DNA from: Billgrantia ethanolica
Lineage (GTDB): Bacteria > Pseudomonadota > Gammaproteobacteria > Pseudomonadales > Halomonadaceae
Length of the DNA: 64,000 bases
Direction: 5' to 3'
NCBI RefSeq assembly: GCF_021404305.1
Contig: NZ_JABFTX010000001.1
Span: 1,550,001-1,614,000 of the forward strand
The notes under the pieces are model-generated. The model did no database searches. It was not told the origin of the DNA and saw only the letters and a program-made list of their open reading frames with translations. The position numbers and the translations under genes were made by a program. Shown one piece after another: positions 1-9,970 of this stretch (positions within the stretch are counted from its first letter, which is position 1; every line of letters begins with the position of its first letter).

Positions 1-622
1 GATGCGTGGTGCGCTCGGAGATCTCGCCAGAAATGAAGGCATCGGCCCCGGCTTCCCAGGCCTGGGTGATCATGTCCTGCGCGCCGCCGGTGCACCAGGC
101 CACACGCCGAATCGCATGCCCCCCGGGGGCCTCGATGAGCAGCGGCTCGCGCCCCAACCGCTCGCCGATCTGGCGCGCCAGCGCAGCCGGCGTCGCGGCT
201 TGCGGCAAACCGCCAAGCCACACCAAACCTTGCCCCAGCTCACCGTCGGCGCAGCCGTCCACCTGAAAGCCGAGCAGCCGGCCCAGCTCGGCGTTGTTAC
301 CCAGTTCGGCATGGGCATCGAGCGGCAGGTGATAAGCCAGCAGGTTGATGTCGTTGAGCAGCAGGGTACGGATGCGCTGCTGCTTGATCCCGGTGATCGG
401 CACCGGTTCGTTCTTCCAGAAATAGCCGTGATGCACCAGCAGCAGATCGGCACCCCACGCCACCGCCTCGTCGAGCAGCGCCTGACAGGCCGTGACGCCA
501 CTCATCACACGCCGCACCTCGTCACGCCCCTCCACCTGGAGTCCGTTGACGGTGTAATCCTTGAAGGCGGCTGCTGCGAGCAAGGTATCGCAGGCCCGCA
601 CCAGGTCGTTACGCAAAATCAT
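1..622 (-). CDS. Nif3-like dinuclear metal-centre protein (YbgI family), 3' end outside window
   Basis: Start ATG is at 622-620, preceded by a GGGAGG-type ribosome site; about 206 codons are visible and the frame runs off the left edge without a stop, so the C-terminus is missing. The visible protein has the Nif3/YbgI pattern: an N-terminal YTVNGLQVEG segment, a metal-ligand motif LLLVHHGYFW, and a second ligand region AYHLPLDAHAELGNN. Family members form toroidal hexamers with two metal ions per subunit; the physiological reaction is unsettled, although the name GTP cyclohydrolase I type 2 is often attached. It diverges from the algW-like protease gene across a 98-bp gap that holds a perfect inverted repeat. 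Family assignment is firm, function is not. Confidence 0.88.
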   Translation of the reverse strand, partial: MILRNDLVRACDTLLAAAAFKDYTVNGLQVEGRDEVRRVMSGVTACQALLDEAVAWGADLLLVHHGYFWKNEPVPITGIKQQRIRTLLLNDINLLAYHLPLDAHAELGNNAELGRLLGFQVDGCADGELGQGLVWLGGLPQAATPAALARQIGERLGREPLLIEAPGGHAIRRVAWCTGGAQDMITQAWEAGADAFISGEISERTTH

Positions 623-653
623 CGTGCCTCCCGGACAGCGCTTCGAAGTCGAT

Positions 654-675
654 GTTACAATTGCGTCATTGTAAC
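654..675. promoter_or_regulatory. Perfect 8-bp inverted repeat in the nif3/algW divergent promoter region
   Basis: GTTACAAT, a 6-base spacer (TGCGTC), then ATTGTAAC. Each arm contains TACAAT, a good sigma-70 -10 hexamer, one reading right toward algW and the other reading left toward the Nif3-like gene. It could be two face-to-face -10 boxes, an operator, or both. No convincing -35 hexamer was identified for either direction. Confidence 0.4.
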
Positions 676-720
676 GACTGAGCGGGGCACCATCGACCAC
701 CGCCGACCAGGAAACGCCGC

Positions 721-1929
721 ATGCGACGTTCTCTCATTACCTACGCTCTACCCGTTCTCATCGGTGTGCTGCTGGCCATCGTGCTGCTGAACACCTTTCC
801 CCAGCTGCTCCAAGGCCCCTCGACACCGCAAACGCCTACCCGGCAGAGCCAGCCCGCGGTAGTTCAACCGCAGACACGTCCGGCTCCCGAGCTGCAGCAA
901 GCCGCCCCACTGTCGCGCCAGCAGGGGCCGGTGAGCTATTCCGCTGCCGTGGAGAAGGCGGCCCCGGCCGTGGTCAACGTCTACTCTTCAAGAGTCGTGG
1001 CGCGGGAGGAGCATCCACTGATGTCGGACCCGTTCTTCCGCCAGTTCTTCGGCGACGACCTGCCCACCCAGCAGCGGCTGCTGTCGAGCCTCGGTTCGGG
1101 CGTCATCGTCAGCGAGGACGGCTACGTGCTGACCAATCATCATGTCATCGACGGCGCCGACGAAATTCAGGTGGCCCTGCGCGACGGCAGGGAAACCCTG
1201 GCGGAGGTGATCGGCACCGACCCCGAGAGCGACCTGGCGGTGCTGCGCATCGGGCTGGACAACCTGCCGGTGATCGAGATCTCGGATACCAACGACGTCG
1301 CGGTGGGCGACATCGCCATGGCCATCGGCAACCCCTTCGGCGTGGGCCAGACGGTGACCATGGGCATCATCAGCGCCACGGGGCGCAGTCACCTCGGCTT
1401 GAGCGCCTACGAGGACTTCATTCAGACCGATGCCGCCATCAACCCGGGCAACTCGGGCGGGGCGCTGGTCAATGCCGAAGGCGCGCTGGTCGGTATCAAC
1501 ACCGCCATCTTCTCGCGCACGGGCGGCTCCCAAGGGGTTGGCTTCGCCATCCCCATGCGGCTGGCCAGCACCATCCTGGACGACCTGGTGACACAGGGGC
1601 GGGTCATTCGCGGCTGGCTCGGCGTCGAAGCCCAGGAGATGACCCAGGATCTGGCCGCCTCCTTCGGCCTGGTGGCGCCGCGCGGCGTGGTCATCTCGGG
1701 CGTCGTTCCCGAGGGGCCCGCCGCGGCGGCTGGCCTGCGGCCGGGCGACGTCCTGCTCGAGGTCGATGGGCGCCCCATCCTCGACGCGCGTGCCGCCATG
1801 AGCGATATCGCCGCCATCCAGCCAGGCGCCACCCTGCCGCTGACGCTGGTGCGCAGCGGCGAGACCTTCACCGTCGATCTGGAGGTGGGCGAGCGCCCGC
1901 TCCCGCCGGGCCGACGCCCCGAGCGCTGA
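721..1929 (+). CDS. algW: Membrane-anchored periplasmic serine protease, DegS/AlgW type
   Basis: 402 residues. One N-terminal membrane anchor (about residues 5-24), a Pro/Gln-rich linker to about 70, a trypsin-like protease domain with catalytic triad His141 (NHHVID), Asp171 (SDLAVL) and Ser245 (GNSGGA), and a single PDZ domain from about 285 to 385. One PDZ domain plus an uncleaved anchor fits DegS/AlgW rather than DegP, which is secreted and has two PDZ domains. Known role: it senses unfolded outer-membrane protein C-termini through the PDZ domain and makes the first cut in the anti-sigma factor RseA/MucA, releasing the envelope-stress sigma factor. It is convergent with hisD, with 59 bp between stop codons. 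Neither the sigma factor nor its anti-sigma gene is in the window. Confidence 0.93.
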   Translation: MRRSLITYALPVLIGVLLAIVLLNTFPQLLQGPSTPQTPTRQSQPAVVQPQTRPAPELQQAAPLSRQQGPVSYSAAVEKAAPAVVNVYSSRVVAREEHPLMSDPFFRQFFGDDLPTQQRLLSSLGSGVIVSEDGYVLTNHHVIDGADEIQVALRDGRETLAEVIGTDPESDLAVLRIGLDNLPVIEISDTNDVAVGDIAMAIGNPFGVGQTVTMGIISATGRSHLGLSAYEDFIQTDAAINPGNSGGALVNAEGALVGINTAIFSRTGGSQGVGFAIPMRLASTILDDLVTQGRVIRGWLGVEAQEMTQDLAASFGLVAPRGVVISGVVPEGPAAAAGLRPGDVLLEVDGRPILDARAAMSDIAAIQPGATLPLTLVRSGETFTVDLEVGERPLPPGRRPER

Positions 1930-1988
1930 GGGGCCGCGCTTGACGCGATGCCCCAGCGACCTCGGACTGGGACGCGCCAGGCTCCTTG

Positions 1989-3314
1989 CTAGCGACCCTT
2001 GATGCGATACTCGGCAGAGCGTGCATGGGCCGTCAGCGACTCGCCCCGCGCCAGCACCGACGCCACGCGACCCAGCGTCGACGCCCCGGCCTCCGAGCAG
2101 TGGATGATCGAAGAACGCTTCTGGAAGTCGTAGACCCCCAGCGGCGAGGAGAAGCGCGCCGTACCGGAGGTCGGCAGCACGTGGTTGGGGCCGGCACAGT
2201 AGTCGCCCAGCGCCTCGGCCGTGTAGCGCCCCATGAAGATGGCGCCGGCGTGGCGCACCTGCGGCAGCATTGCCTCGGGGCCGGCCAGGGAAAGCTCCAG
2301 GTGCTCCGGGGCGATGCGATTGATCAGCTGCACGGCCTCGTCGCGGTCGCGGCAGTGAATCAACGCGCCACGCCGCGCTAGCGATTCGCGCACGATCGCC
2401 TCGCGCTCCAGGGTCGGCAGCAGGCGCGCGATGGCCGCCTCGACCTGATCCAGATGGGACGCGTCCCAGCTCACCAGCAGCGCCTGGGCGTCCTCGTCGT
2501 GCTCGGCCTGGGAGAACAGGTCCATGGCCAACCAGTCGGGGTCGGTGCCACCGTCGGAGACGACCAGGATCTCCGACGGCCCGGCGATCATGTCGATACC
2601 CACCTGGCCGAACACTGCCCGCTTGGCGGTAGCCACGTAGATGTTGCCCGGCCCCACGATCTTGTCGACCCGCGGCACGCTCTCGGTGCCGTAAGCCAGT
2701 GCCGCCACCGCCTGGGCGCCGCCGATGGTGAATACGTGATCGACGCCGGCGAGATGGGCCGCCGCCAGCACCAGCTCATTGAGCACGCCGTCGGGGGTCG
2801 GCACCACCATGACGATCTCGCGCACACCCGCCACATGGGCCGGGATGGCGTTCATCAATACCGAAGAGGGATAGGCCGCCTTGCCTCCGGGCACATAGAT
2901 GCCGGCCCGGTCGAGGGGCGTCACCTGCTGACCCAGCACGCTGCCGTCGGCCTCGGTATATGACCATGATTCAGGCTTCTGACGCTCGTGATAGAGGCGA
3001 ATGCGTTCGGCAGCCTGGGCCAGGGCGTCACGCTGCTGCTCGGGCAGGCCGCGATAGGCCTGCTCCAGCCTGCCGGCGCCCAAGGTAAGCTCGGCCATGC
3101 TGCCCACCGACAGGCGATCGAAGCGCTGGGTGTAATCCACCAACGCCGCATCGCCACGCTCCTTCACCGCGGCGATGATCTCTGCCACCCGCCCCTGAAC
3201 CTCGGCATCGGACACGCCCTCCCAGGCCAGCAGCGCGTCGAGACGGGCCTCGAAGTCGCCGTCGCGGGTGGAAAGGCGGGCCAGGTCGACGGATCCTGCC
3301 AGGGTTTCGCTCAT
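1989..3314 (-). CDS. hisD: Histidinol dehydrogenase
   Basis: 441 residues, the normal length. Catalyses the last two NAD-dependent oxidations of histidine synthesis, L-histidinol to L-histidine. Characteristic segments are visible: the [19 protein letters not shown] stretch, [12 protein letters not shown], the IAGPSEILV motif, and the active-site APEHLEL near the C-terminus, with a zinc-binding [11 protein letters not shown] segment. It follows hisG by 43 bp in the order murA-hisG-hisD. The expected hisC (histidinol-phosphate aminotransferase) does not follow; the next gene is the convergent algW. Confidence 0.97.
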   Translation of the reverse strand: MSETLAGSVDLARLSTRDGDFEARLDALLAWEGVSDAEVQGRVAEIIAAVKERGDAALVDYTQRFDRLSVGSMAELTLGAGRLEQAYRGLPEQQRDALAQAAERIRLYHERQKPESWSYTEADGSVLGQQVTPLDRAGIYVPGGKAAYPSSVLMNAIPAHVAGVREIVMVVPTPDGVLNELVLAAAHLAGVDHVFTIGGAQAVAALAYGTESVPRVDKIVGPGNIYVATAKRAVFGQVGIDMIAGPSEILVVSDGGTDPDWLAMDLFSQAEHDEDAQALLVSWDASHLDQVEAAIARLLPTLEREAIVRESLARRGALIHCRDRDEAVQLINRIAPEHLELSLAGPEAMLPQVRHAGAIFMGRYTAEALGDYCAGPNHVLPTSGTARFSSPLGVYDFQKRSSIIHCSEAGASTLGRVASVLARGESLTAHARSAEYRIKGR

Positions 3315-3357
3315 GTTCGCATTCGCCTCCTAGAAGAGATGTGGTCTTGTGCGCGGC

Positions 3358-4020
3358 TCAGCCGGCGGGAAGCTCTGCCGCCGGACGGCGCCGTTCCACC
3401 GCCTGGGAGAGGCGTGCAAGCAACGGCTTGAGGCGTTCGTGCTTCATGGTCATGGCGGCCTTGTTGACGACCAGCCGCGTGCTGATCGGCGCGATCAGCT
3501 CGCGCGGCGACATGCCGTTGGCGCGCAGGGTATTGCCGGTATCGACGATGTCGACGATCTCATCGGCCAGATTCATCAGCGGCGCCAGCTCCATCGCCCC
3601 GTAGAGCTTGATGACCTCCGCCTGAATGCCCTGCTCGGCGTAGTAGCGGCGCGCCACGTTGACGAACTTGGTCGCCACCCGCCGCCGCACCCGGGCCGGC
3701 TTGGCACCGTCGATGCCGGCGGTCATCAGCTTGCACTTGGCGATTTCCAGATCGAGCGGCTCATATAGCCCTTCGGCACCGTGCTCGAGCAGCACGTCCT
3801 TGCCCGCCACGCCGAGATCGGCGGCCCCCATCTGCACGTAGGTCGGCACGTCGGTGGCGCGGATGATCACCAGCTTGACATCGTCGAGGTTGGTGTCGAA
3901 CAGCAGCTTGCGGCTCTTGCTCAGGTCCTCGGCCGGCACGATGCCGGCATCCGCCAGCAGCGGCAGGGTCTCGTCGAGAATACGGCCCTTCGACAGGGCC
4001 AGAATCAGTTGCTTGCTCAT
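3358..4020 (-). CDS. hisG: ATP phosphoribosyltransferase, short (HisZ-dependent) form
   Basis: The start is taken at 4020 ([15 protein letters not shown]), the family N-terminus, giving 220 residues; an upstream in-frame Met at 4119 lies inside murA and adds 33 unrelated residues. Catalyses the first committed step of histidine synthesis, joining ATP and PRPP. The PRPP-binding segment is [13 protein letters not shown]. At 220 residues it lacks the C-terminal ACT-like regulatory domain of the roughly 300-residue long form. Short HisG proteins work as hetero-octamers with HisZ, so a hisZ gene is expected elsewhere. It lies 41 bp downstream of murA and 43 bp upstream of hisD, probably in one transcript. 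Confidence 0.96.
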   Translation of the reverse strand: MSKQLILALSKGRILDETLPLLADAGIVPAEDLSKSRKLLFDTNLDDVKLVIIRATDVPTYVQMGAADLGVAGKDVLLEHGAEGLYEPLDLEIAKCKLMTAGIDGAKPARVRRRVATKFVNVARRYYAEQGIQAEVIKLYGAMELAPLMNLADEIVDIVDTGNTLRANGMSPRELIAPISTRLVVNKAAMTMKHERLKPLLARLSQAVERRRPAAELPAG

Positions 4021-4061
4021 GCTCTCGCCTATGGTCAACGCTGGTCGAATCGCCTGCCCGC

Positions 4062-5336
<1,275 letters not shown>

Positions 5337-5606
5337 TTAGGCACCCTGACCGGGTGAAGCCACGTTCTCAGGCGCGTCAGCCCACTGCGCCGGCGTATAG
5401 GTCTTGATGCTCACGGCGTGTACGGCACCGGAGGCGATCTCTTCGGAGAGCGCTCCATAGATCAGCTGCTGGCGCTTGACCGGGGACAGACCACCGAAGA
5501 CGTCACCCACGGCAATGACCTGGAAATTGCAGCCTTCGCCCTGGATGTAAAAGTCGCAATCCTCGAGGCGCGCCTCGAGCAGCGCCTTGATGTCACTGGG
5601 TTGCAT
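5337..5606 (-). CDS. ibaG: BolA-family protein IbaG
   Basis: Start chosen at 5606 (MQPSDIKALLEARL), preceded by AGGAG at good spacing; the frame extends further upstream but that part is not conserved. 89 residues. BolA fold with the FGGLSPVKRQQLIY core and the conserved C-terminal HAVSIKTYTP segment. IbaG partners monothiol glutaredoxins around iron-sulfur clusters and is linked to acid stress. Next to murA as in other gammaproteobacteria. The gene sits downstream of the terminator that ends the mla operon, so it should have its own promoter between about 5607 and 5690. Confidence 0.93.
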   Translation of the reverse strand: MQPSDIKALLEARLEDCDFYIQGEGCNFQVIAVGDVFGGLSPVKRQQLIYGALSEEIASGAVHAVSIKTYTPAQWADAPENVASPGQGA

Positions 5607-5690
5607 GAAAAACGGAACTCCTGTGGGACGAATGGAGCGGCACGCGAACCCTCGCGGGGCCACGGCCAGGAACAAGAATTCCTATATGGT

Positions 5691-5717
5691 AAAGAAAAGC
5701 ATCGCACTTGGCGATGC
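5691..5717 (-). terminator. Intrinsic terminator of the mlaFEDCB operon
   Basis: Read on the minus strand: stem GCATCGC, loop CAAGT, stem GCGATGC, followed by TTTTCTTT. A perfect 7-bp stem with a U-rich tail, 26 bp past the mlaB stop and upstream of ibaG. Confidence 0.85.
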
Positions 5718-5742
5718 CGGGTACGGGCTCAGCAGACCGGGT

Positions 5743-6075
5743 TCAACCTCCGGCGGGCAACGGCAGGAGTTCGTCGAGCCCCGCCACCCGGGTGAGCCGG
5801 GCCAGCGGAGCAGAAAGTCGAACCTCGCGAATCTTTACGCCGGCCCGGCGAGACTGGCGCGTCCACTCGAGCAGCACGCTTACGGCCGCGCTGCTCACCC
5901 GCTCCACGCCGCTCAGGTCGAGCGTTATGCGCGTTCCTGCGGGTTGCGCGGCGATCCAGGCGGTGCCGGCCTCGGCCAGCGGCGCAGCGATGTCGAAATC
6001 GACGTCGCCGCTTACGGCCAGCCCTTCCGGGCCGGCCTCGAGCTCAATGCCGCCACGCTCGAGCAGGAGGCTCAT
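5743..6075 (-). CDS. mlaB: STAS-domain protein MlaB, phospholipid transport
   Basis: 110 residues, a single STAS domain with the LDLSGVERVSSAAVSVLLEW core. MlaB is the small cytoplasmic subunit that binds the MlaF ATPase and is needed for assembly and activity of the MlaFEDB complex, which moves phospholipids between inner and outer membranes. Its ATG overlaps the mlaC stop by 4 bases (ATGA), so the two are translationally coupled. It is the last gene of mlaFEDCB, followed by a strong terminator. Confidence 0.93.
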   Translation of the reverse strand: MSLLLERGGIELEAGPEGLAVSGDVDFDIAAPLAEAGTAWIAAQPAGTRITLDLSGVERVSSAAVSVLLEWTRQSRRAGVKIREVRLSAPLARLTRVAGLDELLPLPAGG

Positions 6076-6734
6076 GCATCACCACCCTGCTCCAGCTCCT
6101 CGGTGGCGATTTCCGGCGACCAGGAGGTGATCACCGCATCGTAATCGCGACCGTGATCACGCATGGCCTGGTCGAACTGATTGCGGAAGGTCAGGCCCAG
6201 ATTGATGCCATTGACGATGACGTTGACCACCTTCCACTGGCCGTCGGTCAGGCGCAGCGTGTAGCTGACCGGATAGACGCTGCCGTCCATCGCCACCACT
6301 TCCATGGAAACCGACGCCTGGTCCTCGTGGCGCGGCGGACGCTGGCTGTCGAGTACACGCAGCTCACGATAGTCGAAGGTCACAAGACCCTTGGTGTAGG
6401 TATCGATCAACGTCTGACGAAAGACCTGGGCGAAACGCGAACGCTGCTGGGGCGTGGCATTCTGGAAGTAGCGACCCATCACGCTGGCGCCGATGTAGCG
6501 AAAATCGGCAATCTCGTCGAGGTTCTCGTCCACCAGTGCCTTCAGCTCGTTCATGTTGTCGGCGTAGTAGTCCCTGCGTCCTTCGATCTGCCCCATCAGC
6601 TCGTCGACGCTGTAGCGAATGACCTGCTCGGGGCTGCGCTCGGGCGCCGCCGCAGCGGCCAGGCTGGTGAGCATCAGGCACAGGCCCAGCAATACGCGGT
6701 TCAGCAGAGTGATGGGGGATGTCATCTGAGTCAT
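6072..6734 (-). CDS. mlaC: Periplasmic phospholipid-binding protein MlaC
   Basis: 220 residues with a classical signal peptide (hydrophobic LLGLCLMLTSLAAAAA, cleavage near residue 31) and the mature MlaC/Ttg2D fold: SPEQVIRYSVDELMGQI, then YFQNATPQQRSRFAQVF and the VNVIVNGINLGLTFRNQF C-terminal part. It shuttles phospholipids across the periplasm between the outer-membrane MlaA complex and inner-membrane MlaFEDB. A second in-frame Met three codons downstream is an alternative start. Gap to mlaD is 22 bp; overlap with mlaB is 4 bp. Confidence 0.96.
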   Translation of the reverse strand: MTQMTSPITLLNRVLLGLCLMLTSLAAAAAPERSPEQVIRYSVDELMGQIEGRRDYYADNMNELKALVDENLDEIADFRYIGASVMGRYFQNATPQQRSRFAQVFRQTLIDTYTKGLVTFDYRELRVLDSQRPPRHEDQASVSMEVVAMDGSVYPVSYTLRLTDGQWKVVNVIVNGINLGLTFRNQFDQAMRDHGRDYDAVITSWSPEIATEELEQGGDA

Positions 6735-6756
6735 GGCTGGACCTCATCAAATAATA

Positions 6757-7221
6757 TCAATCGCTGACCATATTGGACACAAACTGCTGAATCAGTTCCT
6801 CCAGCACCAGCGCCGATTGCGTGTCACGGATGGTATCGCCATCGACGAGCATCTCCGGGTCGCCGCCGACGGTGAGTCCGATATACTGCTCGCCCAGCAG
6901 GCCCGCCGTCAGAATGGCGGCCGTGGTATCCCGCGCCAGTTTTCCTTCAAGCTCGGCGTCGAGCTCGAGAATGACACGGGCATCGTACCAGTCGCGGTCG
7001 AGTTCGATGGCAGTGACCCGCCCTACCGTTACCCCCGACATGGTGACTCGTGCACGCGGCTTGAGGCTGCCGATGTTGGCGAAGTTGGCCTCCAGCCGGA
7101 AGGTGTCGCCCGGCACGTTGAAGGTCAGCCCGCTGACCCTCAACCCCAGGAACAGCAACCCCAGGATACCGGCCAGCATGAACAGGCCGACCCCCAGCTC
7201 CATTGTCTTGCTGCGCTTCAT
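6757..7221 (-). CDS. mlaD: MCE-domain protein MlaD, inner-membrane phospholipid transport
   Basis: 154 residues: one N-terminal transmembrane helix (about 8-28, FMLAGILGLLFLGLRVSG) followed by an MCE domain (about 38-118) with LKPRARVTMSGVTVGRV and GLLGEQYIGLTVGG. MlaD forms the periplasmic hexameric ring on top of MlaE through which lipids pass and which docks MlaC. Length and architecture match the family (about 150-185 residues). Confidence 0.96.
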   Translation of the reverse strand: MKRSKTMELGVGLFMLAGILGLLFLGLRVSGLTFNVPGDTFRLEANFANIGSLKPRARVTMSGVTVGRVTAIELDRDWYDARVILELDAELEGKLARDTTAAILTAGLLGEQYIGLTVGGDPEMLVDGDTIRDTQSALVLEELIQQFVSNMVSD

Positions 7222-7258
7222 CCTGCCTCTCCATCGCGCGATAGACGCCGCTCAACCA

Positions 7259-8041
7259 TCAGGAAAACCCTCCGAACATCACCGCCGTAAGAACGAAATC
7301 GAGGCCCAGTACGGCCAGGGACGAGTAGACTACCGTGCGCGTCGTGGCGCGGGATATGCCCTCTGCGGTGGGCACCAGGTCATAGCCCTGGAATACCGCA
7401 ATCCAGGTCACCACCAAGGCAAACACCATGCTCTTGATCATGCCGTTGCCGACATCGTCGATGAAGGCGACGCTGGACTGCATGCCGCCCCAGTAGGAGC
7501 CCTCGAACACGCCCAGCCACTCGACTCCGACCAGATAGCCGCCGTAGATGCCGACCACGCTGAAACCGATGGTCAACAGCGGCAGGGCCACGAAGCCGGC
7601 CCACAGCCGGGGGGCCACTACCCGACGCAGCGGATCGACGCCGATCATCTCCATGCTGCTGAGCTGCTCGGTGGCTTTCATCAGACCGATCTCGGCAGTC
7701 AGCGCCGAGCCGGCACGCCCGGCGAACAGCAGCGCCGCCACCACCGGCGACAGCTCGCGCAGCAGCGACAGCGCCACCATCTGCCCCAGCGCCTGCTCGG
7801 CGCCGAAGTCGACCAGAATGGTATAGCCCTGCAGTGCCAGCACCATGCCGATGAACAGCCCGGAAACCAGCACGATGGCGATCGACAATACTCCGACGAA
7901 GTGCATCTGGCGCAGCCAGAGATACCAGCCCTCGCGGGAAGGTACGCCGACCGCCGACTGAGCCAGGAACAGGCCCGAGCGACCCAGCGCCTCGAGCACG
8001 TCGCAGCCGCGACGCCCCAGATTCAAGATGTGTGCGATCAC
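7259..8041 (-). CDS. mlaE: Permease MlaE of the phospholipid ABC transporter
   Basis: 260 residues, MlaE/Ttg2B family, with about five to six hydrophobic segments and family motifs such as [21 protein letters not shown] and [20 protein letters not shown]. The start is GTG at 8041, overlapping the mlaF stop by 4 bases (GTGA), so translation is coupled to the ATPase subunit. MlaE is the membrane core of MlaFEDB. Confidence 0.96.
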   Translation of the reverse strand: MIAHILNLGRRGCDVLEALGRSGLFLAQSAVGVPSREGWYLWLRQMHFVGVLSIAIVLVSGLFIGMVLALQGYTILVDFGAEQALGQMVALSLLRELSPVVAALLFAGRAGSALTAEIGLMKATEQLSSMEMIGVDPLRRVVAPRLWAGFVALPLLTIGFSVVGIYGGYLVGVEWLGVFEGSYWGGMQSSVAFIDDVGNGMIKSMVFALVVTWIAVFQGYDLVPTAEGISRATTRTVVYSSLAVLGLDFVLTAVMFGGFS

Positions 8042-8850
8042 GGCCGCCCCTCCAGATCGAGGATATCGCGGAAGAACTCGGGCGCCGGATAGTGGAAGGC
8101 CACGGGGCCATCCGGCTCGCCATGCACGAACTGGCTGACCCTCCGGTCCTCGTCCACGTCCAGGCTGGCGGGCGTACCCTGCGCCATCACCTGACCGTCA
8201 GCGATGACATAGACGTAATCGGCGATGGAGAGTGCCTCGGGAATATCGTGGGATACCACCACGGAGGTCAGCCCCAGCGCGTCGTTGAGGGTCTTGATCA
8301 ACTGCACCAGCACCCCTTTGGAGATCGGGTCCTGCCCGACGAAAGGCTCATCGTAAAGCACCAGGTCGGGGTCCAGTGCAATGGCGCGGGCCAGGGCGAC
8401 ACGTCGGGCCATGCCGCCCGAGAGCTCGGCGGGCATCAGTTCGCGGGCGCCGCGCAGCCCGACGGCCTGCAGCTTCATCAACACCAGGTCGCGGATCATC
8501 GCCTCCGGCAGCTCGGTGTGCACGCGCAGCGGAAATGCCACGTTCTCGAAAACGCTGAGGTCGGAGAACAGCGCACCGCTCTGAAACAGCATTCCCATGC
8601 GGCGACGCAGGGTGAACAGCGCCTTGCGCGACAACCCATGCACGTCCTGTCCGTCGATCAGGACGCGACCGACATCGGGGGCGAGCTGGCCGCCGATCAG
8701 CTTGAGCAGCGTGGTCTTGCCGGTGCCGCTGGGCCCCATGATGGCGGTGATCCTGCCGCGAGGAATCTGCAGCTCGAGGCCGCTGAAGATGGTCTTTTCA
8801 CCGCGGGAAAAGTGCAGGCCCTTCACCTCCACGAGGGGGGATTCGATCAT
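8038..8850 (-). CDS. mlaF: ATP-binding subunit MlaF of the phospholipid ABC transporter
   Basis: 270 residues. Walker [10 protein letters not shown], signature [16 protein letters not shown], Walker B DLVLYDEP and the switch His in [12 protein letters not shown]. It energises MlaE-dependent lipid movement in the inner membrane. First gene of mlaFEDCB. It diverges from the antiporter gene across 141 bp, which must hold both promoters; no confident -35/-10 pair was found there, but a 10-bp direct repeat TCGTATCCTA occurs at 8882 and 8966. Confidence 0.97.
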   Translation of the reverse strand: MIESPLVEVKGLHFSRGEKTIFSGLELQIPRGRITAIMGPSGTGKTTLLKLIGGQLAPDVGRVLIDGQDVHGLSRKALFTLRRRMGMLFQSGALFSDLSVFENVAFPLRVHTELPEAMIRDLVLMKLQAVGLRGARELMPAELSGGMARRVALARAIALDPDLVLYDEPFVGQDPISKGVLVQLIKTLNDALGLTSVVVSHDIPEALSIADYVYVIADGQVMAQGTPASLDVDEDRRVSQFVHGEPDGPVAFHYPAPEFFRDILDLEGRP

Positions 8851-8991
8851 GCTGCAAGGTCCAAGAAAGAATTATCGAACATCGTATCCTAATCATGCCT
8901 CCCGGCGCCAGCCCGCACGCCCTGTCGCTTGCACCGGAGCCACCGAAGACGTCTAATGTGCCACCTCGTATCCTAGCTGCGACCCTTCATC

Positions 8992-9939
8992 ATGCTGCTG
9001 CCTGCCATCGCGATCGCCCTGGGCCTTGCCGTACTCGTGTGGAGCGCCGACCGCTTCGTCAATGCCGCTGCCGCCACGGCCAGCCGTACCGGACTGAGCG
9101 CCATGCTGATCGGCATGACCGTGGTGGCGCTGGGCACTTCGGCCCCCGAGATGGTGGTGGCGGTGTTTGCCGCCCTGGATGGCCTGCCCGACCTGGCCAC
9201 GGGCAATGCCCTGGGCTCCAACATCGCCAACATCGGCCTGGTACTGGGCATGACCGCCCTGATTCGCCCAATCCCGATTCGCTTTTCCATGGTCCGGCGT
9301 GAATTGCCCCTGCTGCTGGGTGCCACCGGCCTGGCCGGCTATGCCCTGGCCAACGGCATCCTGGGGCGCTTCGATGCGCTGTTTCTGGGCCTGCTGCTGA
9401 TCTTCAGCCTGTGGTGGCTGCTGCGTGCCGATACCCCCGACGCTCCGACGGGCGACGCCATACCCGAAATGACGCTCAGGCGCGCCCTGCTGTGGCTGGC
9501 TTTCACTCTCATCCTGCTGGCACTCAGCTCGCGCTCCCTGGTGTGGGGCGCCAGCGAGCTGGCTCGCGGCCTGGGAGTCAGCGAGTTGATTATCGGCCTC
9601 ACCATCGTGGCAATAGGTACCAGCCTGCCCGAGCTCGCCGCCTGCATCGCCAGCGCCATCAAGCGCCATCACGACCTGGCCATCGGCAATGTGATCGGCT
9701 CCAACCTGTTCAACCTGCTGGCCGTGCTACCGATACCCGGCCTGCTGGCGCCCGGCCCGATCGACCCCGCCGCCGCCGCCCGGGATTTTCCGATCATGCT
9801 GCTGCTGACTCTCGGCATGGGCATGCTCCTGCTGTGGTTCCGCCACGGCCGGCTCGGGAGGCTACCCGGCATGCTCTTCCTGGGCATCTATCTGGTCTAT
9901 TTGAGCTGGCTGGCCGCAGCAGCCAGCGGTGCCACTTGA
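8992..9939 (+). CDS. yrbG: Calcium/sodium antiporter, YrbG/CaCA family
   Basis: 315 residues, very hydrophobic, with the two inverted alpha-repeats of cation/Ca2+ exchangers: GTSAPEMVVAVFAALDG with GNALGSNIANIGLVLG in the first half, and GTSLPELAACIASAIK with GNVIGSNLFNLLAV in the second. The acidic residues in both GTS-P-E motifs coordinate the transported cation. Inner-membrane exchanger; exact ions not shown by sequence. Conserved first neighbour of kdsD, as in E. coli yrbG-kdsD-kdsC-lptCAB. Confidence 0.92.
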   Translation: MLLPAIAIALGLAVLVWSADRFVNAAAATASRTGLSAMLIGMTVVALGTSAPEMVVAVFAALDGLPDLATGNALGSNIANIGLVLGMTALIRPIPIRFSMVRRELPLLLGATGLAGYALANGILGRFDALFLGLLLIFSLWWLLRADTPDAPTGDAIPEMTLRRALLWLAFTLILLALSSRSLVWGASELARGLGVSELIIGLTIVAIGTSLPELAACIASAIKRHHDLAIGNVIGSNLFNLLAVLPIPGLLAPGPIDPAAAARDFPIMLLLTLGMGMLLLWFRHGRLGRLPGMLFLGIYLVYLSWLAAAASGAT

Positions 9940-9970
9940 GCGATTCCCCGCAAAGGACAACAATCAGCGC

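Noticed and set aside
2-790. Open frame of 262 codons on the plus strand at the left edge
   Set aside because: It lies opposite the Nif3-like gene, runs into algW in another frame and encodes low-complexity sequence with no family resemblance.
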